Source: Plantibacter flavus
GTDB taxonomy: Bacteria; Actinomycetota; Actinomycetes; Actinomycetales; Microbacteriaceae
NCBI RefSeq assembly: GCF_900177615.1
Contig: NZ_FXAP01000002.1
Location: 62,001-126,000 of the forward strand
Reading direction: 5' to 3'
Length of the DNA stretch: 64,000 bases
The notes beneath the pieces are model-generated. The model was not told the DNA's origin. It saw only the letters and a program-made list of their open reading frames with translations, and did no database searches. This document shows, one piece after another, positions 7,876-16,071 of this stretch. Numbering within the stretch: position 1 is the stretch's first letter; every line of letters starts with the position of its first letter. The translations under genes and the position numbers were made by a program.

Positions 7876-9186
7876 TCACTCGTAGCGGAGCGACTCCACC
7901 GGATCGGCCTTGGCGGCACGGGCAGCGGGCAGGGTGCCCGCGAGGAACGCGATCACCATGACGACCAGGACGATGATCCCGAGCGACACCGGGTCGAACG
8001 CGATGAGGTCGAGGCCCGGCAGGTCGGCGAGGAGCGATCCGGACAGCGCGGCACTGATGCCGGTGCCGGCGAGCACCGCGACACCGACGCCGATCGCACT
8101 GCCGAGGAAGCCGATGAACGCGGCCTCGAGGCTGAACAACCCGAAGACCTTCCCGCTCCCCATCCCCATGGCCTTCATCAGACCGATCTCGCGGGTGCGC
8201 TCCTGCACGGACATGAGCAGCGTGTTCACGATCCCGAAGCTGGCCGCGAGGAGCGCGATGATCGCGAAGGCGTTGAGGACGAGGACGATCCCGTCGATCA
8301 CCGTCTTGATGGTGCCGAGCTGGTCCGCGACGGTCGTGCCGGTGTAGCCCGCATCGGCCAGTCGGTCCTTCAACGCCGTGATCTGCTCGTCGGTGGCGTC
8401 CGCGCCGAACCGGATGGACGCCTGCGCGTACCGCTCGACCTGGTCGGACGGGACGCCGATGTTCTGCGTCTCGTAGAGGAGGTCGGTGAGCGCGGCGTTC
8501 GGCACGATCGAGGCGCCGGTGGGCGAGGCGAGGCTCTCCTCGGCGACTCCGACGACGGTCGCGTCCACGGTGTGCTGCGTGCGCTGCGCATCGGTGATCG
8601 CGACCGTGACCGTCTGCCCGACCGCGTCGGCGTCGCTTCCGAAGCCGAGCGGTTCCACATAGGACGTGGGGAGCACGAGCTGGAGCGTGTCGGTGTCGTC
8701 GTCCGGCTGTGCACCGTCCAACAGCGTGACGCTCTGCCCGGAGATGAGTCCCCCGACCCCGACGACGTACTTCGTGCCGCCGCCCGCCTCGATGTAGTCG
8801 GTCGAGATCGACTTCACGGCCTGCACGTCGAGGACGCCGTCGATCCCGCCGAGCTCGTCGAGGTCGGTCGGTGTCAGGGCGACGACGGTCGATCCCGGCG
8901 CGCCGGCACCGGTGGCGGCGACCGCGTCCGGGTCGTACTCCTTCGGCCCGCTCGTCGCAGCACCAAACCCGCCTGCGGTGTCGGCCGTCTTGGTGACGGT
9001 CATCGTGTCGGACGTGCCGACGCTCGACACCGTGTCGTCGATGTAGGCGTTGATGCCGGTGCCGAGGCCGTTCGTCAGGGTGAGGGTGAACGCTCCGACG
9101 AAGATCGCCAGGATGGTCAGGATGGTGCGGGTCTTGGACCGGAACGTGTTCGCGACGGCGGTCCCGATGAGGTCGACGGTTCTCAT
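7876..9186 (-). CDS. ABC transporter permease, MacB/FtsX type
   Basis: A 436-residue permease with one N-terminal transmembrane helix (about 20-42), a large extracytoplasmic domain of about 240 residues, and three C-terminal helices (about 285-310, 335-365, 395-420), the MacB/FtsX layout. It contains the family segment RTREIGLMKAMG between helices 2 and 3. Its start overlaps the ATPase stop by four bases (ATGA at 9183-9186). Such systems work by mechanotransmission, moving peptides or lipids out of the membrane, and are often controlled by an adjacent two-component system, as seen here. Confidence 0.85.
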   Translation of the reverse strand: MRTVDLIGTAVANTFRSKTRTILTILAIFVGAFTLTLTNGLGTGINAYIDDTVSSVGTSDTMTVTKTADTAGGFGAATSGPKEYDPDAVAATGAGAPGSTVVALTPTDLDELGGIDGVLDVQAVKSISTDYIEAGGGTKYVVGVGGLISGQSVTLLDGAQPDDDTDTLQLVLPTSYVEPLGFGSDADAVGQTVTVAITDAQRTQHTVDATVVGVAEESLASPTGASIVPNAALTDLLYETQNIGVPSDQVERYAQASIRFGADATDEQITALKDRLADAGYTGTTVADQLGTIKTVIDGIVLVLNAFAIIALLAASFGIVNTLLMSVQERTREIGLMKAMGMGSGKVFGLFSLEAAFIGFLGSAIGVGVAVLAGTGISAALSGSLLADLPGLDLIAFDPVSLGIIVLVVMVIAFLAGTLPAARAAKADPVESLRYE

Positions 9187-9890
9187 GCGGCCACCGCCTC
9201 GTCCTCGACGAGCAGTCCGTCGCGGATGAGGATCCGCCGATCGCAGCGTGCCGCCAGCTCCTCGTCGTGCGTGACGACGATCAGGGTGATGCCGCTCTCC
9301 CGGTTGAGGGAGAACAGGATGTCCTCCACGACGGCGCCGGTCGCCGTGTCGAGGTTGCCGGTCGGTTCGTCGGCGAAGATGATCCGCGGGTTGTTGACGA
9401 GCGCGCGGGCGATCACCGTACGCTGCTTCTGCCCGCCGGAGAGGTTCACCGCGCGGTTCCGCGCCTTGTCCTCGAGCTGGAGCTGCGCGAGTGCGGCGAG
9501 CGCCCGGCGACGTCGGTCACCGCGGCGGACGCCGGCGATCTTCATGGGGAGCAGGACGTTCTCCAGCACTGTCGCGTTGGCGGTGAGGAAGAACTGCTGG
9601 AACACGAACCCGAAGGTCTTGTTCCTGGTCGTGTTGAGGCGGCGACCGCGGAGGGTGCTCGTGTCGACCCCTTCGAGCTCGACGGTGCCGGAACTCGGTG
9701 CGTCGAGGAGCGCGAGCACGTGCATGAGCGTGGACTTCCCGGAGCCGCTCTTCCCGACGATCGCGACGCTCTCGCCGGCGTGGATGTCGAAGCTCACCCC
9801 CTTCAGCGCGTCGAACCGGTTCTGACCGCGACCGTAGGAACGCCGGACGTCCCGGACCGAGATGATCGGCGGCGCTGTGGTGCTCTGCAT
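9183..9890 (-). CDS. ABC transporter ATPase, LolD/MacB type
   Basis: A 235-residue ATPase with Walker A GKSGSGKST, the signature NLSGGQKQR and Walker B IIFADEPTGNLD, plus the H-loop VVTHDEE. This is the LolD/MacB pattern that pairs with FtsX-type permeases. ATG 9890 carries a strong AGGAGACACC site. The longer open frame to 10058 overlaps the divergent kinase and is not used. It is the first gene of the pair and is divergent from the sensor kinase across a 166-base control region. Confidence 0.88.
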   Translation of the reverse strand: MQSTTAPPIISVRDVRRSYGRGQNRFDALKGVSFDIHAGESVAIVGKSGSGKSTLMHVLALLDAPSSGTVELEGVDTSTLRGRRLNTTRNKTFGFVFQQFFLTANATVLENVLLPMKIAGVRRGDRRRRALAALAQLQLEDKARNRAVNLSGGQKQRTVIARALVNNPRIIFADEPTGNLDTATGAVVEDILFSLNRESGITLIVVTHDEELAARCDRRILIRDGLLVEDEAVAA

Positions 9891-9981
9891 GGTGTCTCCT
9901 CGTCTGGGGCCGGGTGCTCCGGCACCACTCCAGACTCGCGGTGACGTCCGTCCGACGCGTCCCCCACCGGCGGACACCCGT

Positions 9982-10003
9982 GTACCGCGTCCGTGGTACC
10001 GCG
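9982..10003. promoter_or_regulatory. Direct repeat GTACCGCG in a divergent promoter
   Basis: GTACCGCG occurs at 9982-9989 and 9996-10003, 14 bases apart, in the shared upstream region of the ABC pair and the kinase/regulator pair. The spacing is longer than one helical turn. It could bind the adjacent LuxR-type regulator, which would link the sensor to the transporter, but this is inference. Confidence 0.35.
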
Positions 10004-10056
10004 GAATGCCACGTGCGGAGGAGTCGCCGGACGCCGGTTCCCGGCAGACTGGGCCC

Positions 10057-11286
10057 ATGACCTCCGCGACGCAGGATCACCGGGTGCGCGATCCGCATCC
10101 GAGACCCCCGGTGTGGGTGGGCGATGTGGTCGCCGCGGTCCTCATCATCGCCTCGGCGTTCATCCCGTTCCCCAACGCGGAGTTCCGGCCGGGCAGCCCG
10201 CTCGTCGTCGCCCTGGTCGTCGCGCCCGCGCTCCTGCTCCCGCTCCGCCGACGCTGGCCCATCGCGGTGCTCGCTGCCGTCATCGCCTGTTACGGCGCTG
10301 CGGCGATCACGGGGACCCTCGCTCCCGGCGTCGTGATCGCGGCCGCGATCGCGATGTTCGGGGTGGCCGTGCGCTCCGCGCGCAAGACGACCCTCATCAC
10401 GGCCGTCGCGACGATGGTCGCCGTCGCCCTCCTCAGCCTGCTCGCGTCGATCGGCAGCTTCGATCCGCGGACGGTGCAGTTCGCGGTGATGATCGCGTTC
10501 GCCGCCGCGGCCGGCGACGGGACGCGCTCGCGCCGCGCGTACATCCTGGCGATCACCGAACGCGCGGAGCGGGCCGAACAGACCCGCGAGGCCGAGGCGA
10601 GGCGTCGGGTGACCGAGGAGCGGCTCCGGATCGCGCGCGACCTCCATGACACCGTCGCCCATCAGATCTCGGTGATCAGCCTGAACGCCGGGGTGGCGTC
10701 GAGCTCCCTGGAGTCGCGGCCGGAGAAGGCGAAGGAGGCGCTCGTCTCGATCCGCCGGGCGTCGCGGACGGTGCTCGGCGAGATCGGTGATCTGCTCGAG
10801 GTCCTGCGCAGCGACGGCGCTGGCGCAGGCTCCCGTGGAACGCTGCCGCAGCCGGGACTCGACCGACTCGACGCATTGATCGCCGAGTTCACCGCCGCAG
10901 GCCTCGACATCACCACTCGGATCGACCCCGACGCGCCGAAGCTGTCGACCGCCACGGACGTGGTCGCGTACCGCGTCGTCCAGGAGGGACTGACGAACGC
11001 GTTGAAGCACGGTCCTGAGCGTCGTGCACACGTGCTCGTGGAGGGCGGCGACGGGAGGATCGTCGTCAGCGTGAGCAATCCGACGGCCCCCGGCGTCCTG
11101 CGTGAGCAGGCCGACGCGCCACCGACCACCGGGCACGGACTCCTCGGTATCCGCGAACGCGTAGCGGCCGTCCGCGGGACCGTCGACGTCGGCGCGACTC
11201 CGGGCGGCTGGCGGCTGTCCGCGGGCCTCCCGACCGGCGAGCCGACGCACCCCGGTCCGACACACCCCGAGGAGTCCCCCGCATGA
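10057..11286 (+). CDS. Sensor histidine kinase (HisKA_3 family)
   Basis: A 409-residue NarL-type kinase. An N-terminal block of about five membrane helices (residues 20-155) is followed by a short linker, a dimerisation helix with phospho-acceptor His197 in ARDLHDTVAH, and an ATPase domain with the N-box (EGLTNALKH) and G-box (GHGLLGIRERV). It has almost no external domain, as in intramembrane-sensing kinases linked to ABC exporters. ATG 10057 is chosen because it begins the first plausible membrane-protein N-terminus. The stop overlaps the next start by four bases (ATGA). Confidence 0.87.
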   Translation: MTSATQDHRVRDPHPRPPVWVGDVVAAVLIIASAFIPFPNAEFRPGSPLVVALVVAPALLLPLRRRWPIAVLAAVIACYGAAAITGTLAPGVVIAAAIAMFGVAVRSARKTTLITAVATMVAVALLSLLASIGSFDPRTVQFAVMIAFAAAAGDGTRSRRAYILAITERAERAEQTREAEARRRVTEERLRIARDLHDTVAHQISVISLNAGVASSSLESRPEKAKEALVSIRRASRTVLGEIGDLLEVLRSDGAGAGSRGTLPQPGLDRLDALIAEFTAAGLDITTRIDPDAPKLSTATDVVAYRVVQEGLTNALKHGPERRAHVLVEGGDGRIVVSVSNPTAPGVLREQADAPPTTGHGLLGIRERVAAVRGTVDVGATPGGWRLSAGLPTGEPTHPGPTHPEESPA

Positions 11287-11960
11287 CCACCGTGCTCGTC
11301 GTCGACGACCAGTCGCTCATCCGCCAGGCCGTCGCCGACATCCTCTCGTCCGAGGCCGACCTCGAGGTCGTGGGCGAAGCCGTCGACGGCGCGCAGGCGG
11401 TGTCGCTCGCCCGCGAGTTGCGACCGGACGTCGTGCTCATGGACATCCGCATGCCCGTGCTCGACGGCATCGGTGCGACCTCGGCGATCTGCGCGGACCC
11501 CGACCTCGCGGACACCCGGGTCCTCATCCTCACCACGTTCGAGGAGGACGAGAACCTCATCGCCACCCTCCGGGCGGGCGCGAGCGGTTTCATCGGCAAG
11601 GGCTCGGAGCCCGAGGAGATCGTCCGCGCCGTGCGCGCGGTGCACGCCGGCGACGCGCTCCTCTCCCCCGCGGCGACCCAGAGTCTCATCACCAAGTACG
11701 TCGTCGCTGCGGACGAAGCGACGAGTTCGCGCCAGGTCCCCACCGAGCTGGCGCTGCTCACCGAGCGGGAGCTCGAGGTGCTGCTCCTCGTGGCCCGCGG
11801 ACGGTCGAACCAGCAGATCGCCGACGACCTCGTCATCTCACCGCACACCTCGAAGACCCACGTGAACCGCATCATGACGAAGGTCGCCGCCCATGACCGC
11901 GCCCAGCTCGTCATCCTCGCGTACGAGAGCGGCCTGCTGCGGCCGGGTGCCGACGACTGA
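11283..11960 (+). CDS. Response regulator, NarL/LuxR family
   Basis: A 225-residue regulator. The receiver domain has an acidic pocket at Asp8/Asp9, phospho-acceptor Asp54 in VLMDIRMP and Lys106. The C-terminal LuxR-type helix-turn-helix (about 160-215) contains LTERELEVLLLVARGRSNQQIA. It overlaps the kinase gene by four bases and should be its partner. The divergent MacB-type transporter is the most likely target. Confidence 0.9.
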   Translation: MTTVLVVDDQSLIRQAVADILSSEADLEVVGEAVDGAQAVSLARELRPDVVLMDIRMPVLDGIGATSAICADPDLADTRVLILTTFEEDENLIATLRAGASGFIGKGSEPEEIVRAVRAVHAGDALLSPAATQSLITKYVVAADEATSSRQVPTELALLTERELEVLLLVARGRSNQQIADDLVISPHTSKTHVNRIMTKVAAHDRAQLVILAYESGLLRPGADD

Positions 11961-12024
11961 ACCGGTACTGTCGTCCTGTCCACGACGCCGTTCGGCGCAC
12001 GGGCCCAGCAGACGAGGAAGTGCG

Positions 12025-13467
12025 ATGGCCGGATCCCCCACAGCCCGACAGACGGCGAGCGCGCTGCCTGCCCTCACGCCCGGGCCGCACCGCCGCCACC
12101 TCGGCCTGATCTCGATCGTCGCCTGTTTCGGCGGATTGCTCTTCGGCTACGACACCGGCGTGATCAACGGGGCGCTGCGGCCGATGACCGCGGAGCTCGG
12201 GCTCACGCCCATCACCGAGGGCATCGTCACGAGTTCGCTCGTCTTCGCGGCCGCTGTCGGTGCGCTGCTCGGCGGTCGGGTGTCGGATGCATGGGGCCGG
12301 CGGCGGAGCATCATCGTTCTGGCGGTGCTCTTCTTCGTCGGGACGCTCGTGGTCGTCTGCTCGCCGAACGTCGAGCTGCTCGTGGCCGGTCGCGTGCTGC
12401 TCGGACTGGCCGTCGGCGGTGCCTCCGCCGTCGTCCCGGTCTACCTGGCGGAGCTCGCTCCGTACGAGATCCGAGGGTCGATCACCGGCCGGAACGAGGT
12501 CGCGATCGTCCTCGGGCAGTTGTCGGCGTTCGTGATCAACGCGGTCATCGGCACCGTGTTCAGCGAGCACACGAGCGTGTGGCGCATCATGTTCGCCGTC
12601 TGCGCCCTCCCCGCGGTCGCCCTGTTCGTCGGCATGCTGCGGATGCCCGAGTCACCGCGGTGGCTCGTCGACCACGGTCGCCGCGACGATGCACTGGACG
12701 TCCTGCGGACCGTCCGCTCCGACGACCGCGCGGTCGCCGAACTCTCGGAGGTGGAGGCGTCCATCACCGCGCAGCGCGACGAACACCGGATCGGGCTCGG
12801 GGCCGTCCTCCGCAACCCGTGGCTCGTGCGCATCCTGCTCGTCGGTGTCGGCGTCGGGATCGCCCAGCAGCTCACGGGGATCAACTCGATCATGTACTAC
12901 GGGCAGACCGTGCTCGTGGAGTCGGGCTTCGACGAGAGCGCCGCGCTCATCGCCAACATCGCGCCCGGGGTCATCGCCGTCGTCGGCGGCTTCATCGCCC
13001 TCACCTACATGGACCGACTCGACCGACGGAAGACGTTCGTCATCGGCTTCTCGCTCACGACCGCGTGCCATCTGCTCATCGGCTTCTCGTCGATGGTGCT
13101 CGAGCCGGGCGACCCGATGCGTCCCTGGGTCATCCTGTTCCTCGTGGTCGTGTTCGTCGGCTCCATGCAGACGTTCCTCAACGTGGCGGTCTGGGTCTAC
13201 CTCGCCGAGGTCTTCCCGCTCCAGATGCGCGGCCTCGGCATGGGCGTCTCGATCTTCATGCTCTGGGTCGCCAACGGGTTCCTGGCGCTGTACTTCCCGT
13301 CCCTGGTCGACGGCCTCGGCATCACCGGAACCTTCTTCCTGTTCGCGGGTGTCGGCGCCCTCGCGCTCCTGTTCGTCGCCACTCAGGTACCCGAGACGCG
13401 TGGGCGGAGCCTCGAGGCGCTCGGCGAGGACGTGTCGACCGGCGCCATCTTCACCCGGAAGCGCTGA
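12025..13467 (+). CDS. MFS sugar transporter (sugar porter family)
   Basis: A 480-residue carrier with twelve predicted helices and the sugar-porter signatures: GLLFGYDTGVINGAL in helix 1, GGRVSDAWGRR between helices 2 and 3, PESPRWLVDHGR after helix 6, QQLTGINSIMYYG in helix 7, and PETRGRSLE at the C-terminus. It probably moves a hexose or polyol with protons. ATG 12025 has a GAGGAAG site. Upstream frame extension is not supported. Its 3' end almost touches the convergent mntP gene (7 bases apart). Confidence 0.9.
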   Translation: MAGSPTARQTASALPALTPGPHRRHLGLISIVACFGGLLFGYDTGVINGALRPMTAELGLTPITEGIVTSSLVFAAAVGALLGGRVSDAWGRRRSIIVLAVLFFVGTLVVVCSPNVELLVAGRVLLGLAVGGASAVVPVYLAELAPYEIRGSITGRNEVAIVLGQLSAFVINAVIGTVFSEHTSVWRIMFAVCALPAVALFVGMLRMPESPRWLVDHGRRDDALDVLRTVRSDDRAVAELSEVEASITAQRDEHRIGLGAVLRNPWLVRILLVGVGVGIAQQLTGINSIMYYGQTVLVESGFDESAALIANIAPGVIAVVGGFIALTYMDRLDRRKTFVIGFSLTTACHLLIGFSSMVLEPGDPMRPWVILFLVVVFVGSMQTFLNVAVWVYLAEVFPLQMRGLGMGVSIFMLWVANGFLALYFPSLVDGLGITGTFFLFAGVGALALLFVATQVPETRGRSLEALGEDVSTGAIFTRKR

Positions 13468-13474
13468 CCTCCGA

Positions 13475-14038
13475 TTAGCCCGCGAGGTGGTCGATCAGGA
13501 TCTTGACGCCGATGAGGATCAGGATGACGCCACCGGCGATCTCCGCCGGCTTGCCGAAGCGCTGACCGACGCGACGGCCGATGAAGACGCCCAGGAAGGC
13601 GAGCACGAACGTCGTCAATCCGATGAGGACGACGGCTTCGAGGATCGAGCCGGGTAGGAACGCGAGCGTGATGCCGATGGCGAGCGCATCGATGCTCGTG
13701 GCGAGCGCGAGGATGAGGAGTCGCCGGACGTCGATGCGGTCGGAGTCGACCTCGGTGTCCTCGTGGCTCGAGAACGCCTCCCAGAGCATCTTGCCGCCGA
13801 CGAGGGCGAGTAGGCCGAAGGCGACCCAGTGGTCGACCTCGGTGATGTACCGCGCGAACTGCGTGCCGAGGAACCAGCCGATGAGCGGCATGACCGCTTG
13901 GAACAGTCCGAAGGTGCCGGCGATCACGAGCGCGTGACGCACGTTGAACCGCCGCATGTGCAGACCCTTGGTGAGGGCGACGGCGAAGGCGTCGGCGGAG
14001 ACGCCGAGCGCGATGAGGAGCAGTGGCCAGAACGTCAT
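13475..14038 (-). CDS. mntP: Manganese efflux pump MntP
   Basis: A 187-residue six-helix protein made of two homologous halves. Each half carries the family acidic motif (GVSADAFAVAL in the first helix, ATSIDALAIGI in the fourth), the pattern of MntP, which exports Mn(II). The loop between halves is charged (SSHEDTEVDSDR). In other bacteria mntP is often controlled by an Mn riboswitch. I looked upstream (14039-14238) and found no convincing yybP-ykoY fold. It is divergent from the CmtR-like repressor. Confidence 0.9.
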   Translation of the reverse strand: MTFWPLLLIALGVSADAFAVALTKGLHMRRFNVRHALVIAGTFGLFQAVMPLIGWFLGTQFARYITEVDHWVAFGLLALVGGKMLWEAFSSHEDTEVDSDRIDVRRLLILALATSIDALAIGITLAFLPGSILEAVVLIGLTTFVLAFLGVFIGRRVGQRFGKPAEIAGGVILILIGVKILIDHLAG

Positions 14039-14212
14039 GTCGCGAGGTCTTCCTGTGATGCGTCCTGGACGCGGGGATGCGTTCGGGCGCCGTGCCGCGA
14101 GGACCCGTCAACGTTGCCAGCGCGGTGCCGCGGCGGCAAGCCGAGACGCCCGATTGCCAGCGTTTCGCCTCGCCTAACGCGGCTGTTCGGGCGACCGCGA
14201 GGCTGGATCGAT

Positions 14213-14231
14213 ACAGCATTTCGTGTACTGT
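14213..14231. promoter_or_regulatory. Candidate operator of the CmtR-like repressor
   Basis: ACAG, eleven bases, CTGT forms a dyad ending about 8 bases before the GTG start of the ArsR/CmtR-like gene, in an AT-richer stretch (CATTTCGTGTACTGTTTTTC) that may also hold the -10 region. Autoregulation at such a site is the rule for this family. The exact boundaries are a guess. Confidence 0.35.
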
Positions 14232-14238
14232 TTTTCAC

Positions 14239-14586
14239 GTGACCGACACTCTGACACCGACAGCGACCCTGACGCACACCGCCGCGCTCGCGAGGCTGGG
14301 GCACGCCCTGTCGGACGAGACCCGGGCCCGCATCCTCCTGACCCTGCGCGAGGCACCGGCCTTCCCCTCCGACCTCGCGGACGCACTCGGAGTATCCCGA
14401 CAGGTCATGTCGAACCAGCTCGCCTGTCTCCGCGGCTGCGGCCTCGTCGAAGGCGTCAAGGAAGGACGCAACACCTGGTACCGCCTGGCGGACAGCCACC
14501 TGGCGCCGGCGCTCGACGACCTCCTCCGGCTCGTCCTGGTCGTCGATCCCGCCTGCTGCTCGGGTGAGAGCTGCACCTGCGCATGA
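14239..14586 (+). CDS. ArsR/SmtB metal sensor, CmtR-like (Cd/Pb type)
   Basis: A 115-residue winged-helix repressor starting at GTG 14239. It resembles mycobacterial CmtR closely: the segment ACLRGCGLVEGV carries Cys63 and Cys67, matching the CmtR cysteine pair in the recognition region, followed by YRLADSHLAPAL. The C-terminal tail is rich in cysteine (Cys106, 107, 112, 114) and could supply the third ligand. CmtR releases DNA on binding Cd(II) or Pb(II). The gene overlaps the downstream cation efflux gene by four bases (ATGA), so it very likely controls it. Confidence 0.85.
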   Translation: MTDTLTPTATLTHTAALARLGHALSDETRARILLTLREAPAFPSDLADALGVSRQVMSNQLACLRGCGLVEGVKEGRNTWYRLADSHLAPALDDLLRLVLVVDPACCSGESCTCA

Positions 14587-15275
14587 GCACCGTCGGCCTG
14601 CCGAGCCCCCGTCTCCGCGCCCAGCTGAGCCCCGCCAGACGCGCGACGCTGCAGCGCCGGATCCGCTGGATCGTCGCGGCGACCATCGCCTACAACGTCG
14701 TCGAGGCCATCGTCGCCCTGTCGGCCGGGACCGTCGCCTCATCAGCGGCCCTCGTCGGCTTCGGTCTCGACTCGATCGTCGAGGTCCTGTCCGCCGCCGC
14801 GGTCGCCTGGCAGTTCTCGAGCCCCGATCCCCATCGCCGGGAACGGGTCGCCCTCCGGGTGATCGCCCTGTCGTTCTTCGGCCTCGCCGCGTTCGTGAGC
14901 GTCGACGCCGCCCGCTCGCTGCTCGGGTTCGCCGAGGTCCAGCACTCGACCGTCGGCATCGTCCTCGCGGCGGTCAGCGTCCTGATCATGCCGGCGTTCT
15001 CGCTCTTCGAACGCCGAACCGGCAAGGAACTCGGATCCGCCTCCGCCGTCGCGGACTCGAAGCAGACGCTCATCTGCTCCTACCTGTCGGCCGCGGTCCT
15101 CATCGGGCTGGTCCTCAACAGCACCCTCGGCTGGGCCTGGGCGGACGCGGTCGCCGCCCTCGTCATCGCCGGCTTCGCGGTCCGAGAGGGCGTCGAAGCC
15201 TGGCGTGGAGACGCGTGCAAGCGGCCGGTCTCATCGCTCACCTCGGAGAACACGGACACCTGCGACTGCTGCTGA
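14583..15275 (+). CDS. Cation diffusion facilitator-like metal efflux protein
   Basis: A 230-residue membrane protein with about five or six helices, resembling the transmembrane part of cation diffusion facilitators (ALVGFGLDSIVEVLSA with a helix-2 acidic residue, and ADAVAALVIAGFAVREG in the later helix). It lacks the usual cytoplasmic C-terminal domain and instead ends with CDCC, a possible metal relay. Translational coupling to the CmtR-like sensor suggests export of a soft metal such as Cd, Pb or Zn. Confidence 0.78.
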   Translation: MSTVGLPSPRLRAQLSPARRATLQRRIRWIVAATIAYNVVEAIVALSAGTVASSAALVGFGLDSIVEVLSAAAVAWQFSSPDPHRRERVALRVIALSFFGLAAFVSVDAARSLLGFAEVQHSTVGIVLAAVSVLIMPAFSLFERRTGKELGSASAVADSKQTLICSYLSAAVLIGLVLNSTLGWAWADAVAALVIAGFAVREGVEAWRGDACKRPVSSLTSENTDTCDCC

Positions 15276-15315
15276 GCACGCGCACCCTCCCACATGGCCG
15301 GGATACGCTGCTGGC

Positions 15316-16071
15316 ATGCCTGCCGCCGACGACGCACCAGACGCTCCCGAGATCGAAGCCCTCCTCGCCGCAGCCGCGAACGACCGCTCGAACGCACCCG
15401 CGTTCCTGACGGCGCTCCTCGAGAGCACCGTGATCGTGGCGGGGACCGTGACCGACGACGGCCTGGCGACCCTGGCGGACCTCCTCGACTCGGACGGCAG
15501 CTCGGTGCAGCCGTTCTACACCTCGAAGGCGCGCTTCCAGGAGACACTCCAGGTCGTCCCGTCGTTCGAACAGCACCTCCTCGCCCTCCCCTGCCGCGTC
15601 CTGTGGCAGATGACCCGAGGCGCGAGGCTGGTCCTGAACCCGCATTCCACGCATGGCAAGGAGTTCCTCCCGGGCGAGATCGCCCAGCTGCTCGACGGCG
15701 AGGCGGTCCTCACACCACGCGTGGTCGAGCGCGAGACCGAGGTCATGGTGGGAGAGCCGGCTCGCATCCCACCAGGGATGACCGAGACCCTGACCGCGGT
15801 CCTCGCCGAGTACAGCGAGGTCGACGAAGCGGTGCTGGGCTGGAAGGTCACCCCGCAGGAGGGCGGCACGTTCGACGAGTGCTACCTCCTCGTCGTCGTC
15901 GGCGCCCCGACCGCCCGCGAGACGATCAGCGGCCCCCTCGCACGAGCCCTCGCGACGTACTCGGCGAGCGTGCCGATCGACGTCATGTACGTGGCGCCGG
16001 GCGCGAAGCATCTCCTGAGCGGTGTGCCGCCGTTCCATCGCCGCAAGCGAGGGTTGTTCCGGCGACGATGA
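15316..16071 (+). CDS. SseB-family protein
   Basis: A 251-residue soluble protein with the two-part SseB architecture: an N-terminal domain (about 1-130, with VQPFYTSKARFQETL and LNPHSTHGKEFLPGEI) and a C-terminal SseB domain (about 140-235, ending IDVMYVAP). The family was named for enhanced serine sensitivity when overexpressed, and its biochemical role is not settled. ATG 15316 is used because homology begins there. The stop overlaps the next start (ATGA at 16068-16071). Confidence 0.8.
   Translation: MPAADDAPDAPEIEALLAAAANDRSNAPAFLTALLESTVIVAGTVTDDGLATLADLLDSDGSSVQPFYTSKARFQETLQVVPSFEQHLLALPCRVLWQMTRGARLVLNPHSTHGKEFLPGEIAQLLDGEAVLTPRVVERETEVMVGEPARIPPGMTETLTAVLAEYSEVDEAVLGWKVTPQEGGTFDECYLLVVVGAPTARETISGPLARALATYSASVPIDVMYVAPGAKHLLSGVPPFHRRKRGLFRRR

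Noticed and set aside
9517-11265. 582-codon minus-strand frame across the kinase
   Set aside because: It overlaps the real kinase and ATPase genes, its composition is low complexity, and it has no ribosome site.
14039-14238. Possible manganese (yybP-ykoY) riboswitch upstream of mntP
   Set aside because: The conserved loop bases and three-way junction could not be found. The region is short of the needed helices, so it is left unannotated.
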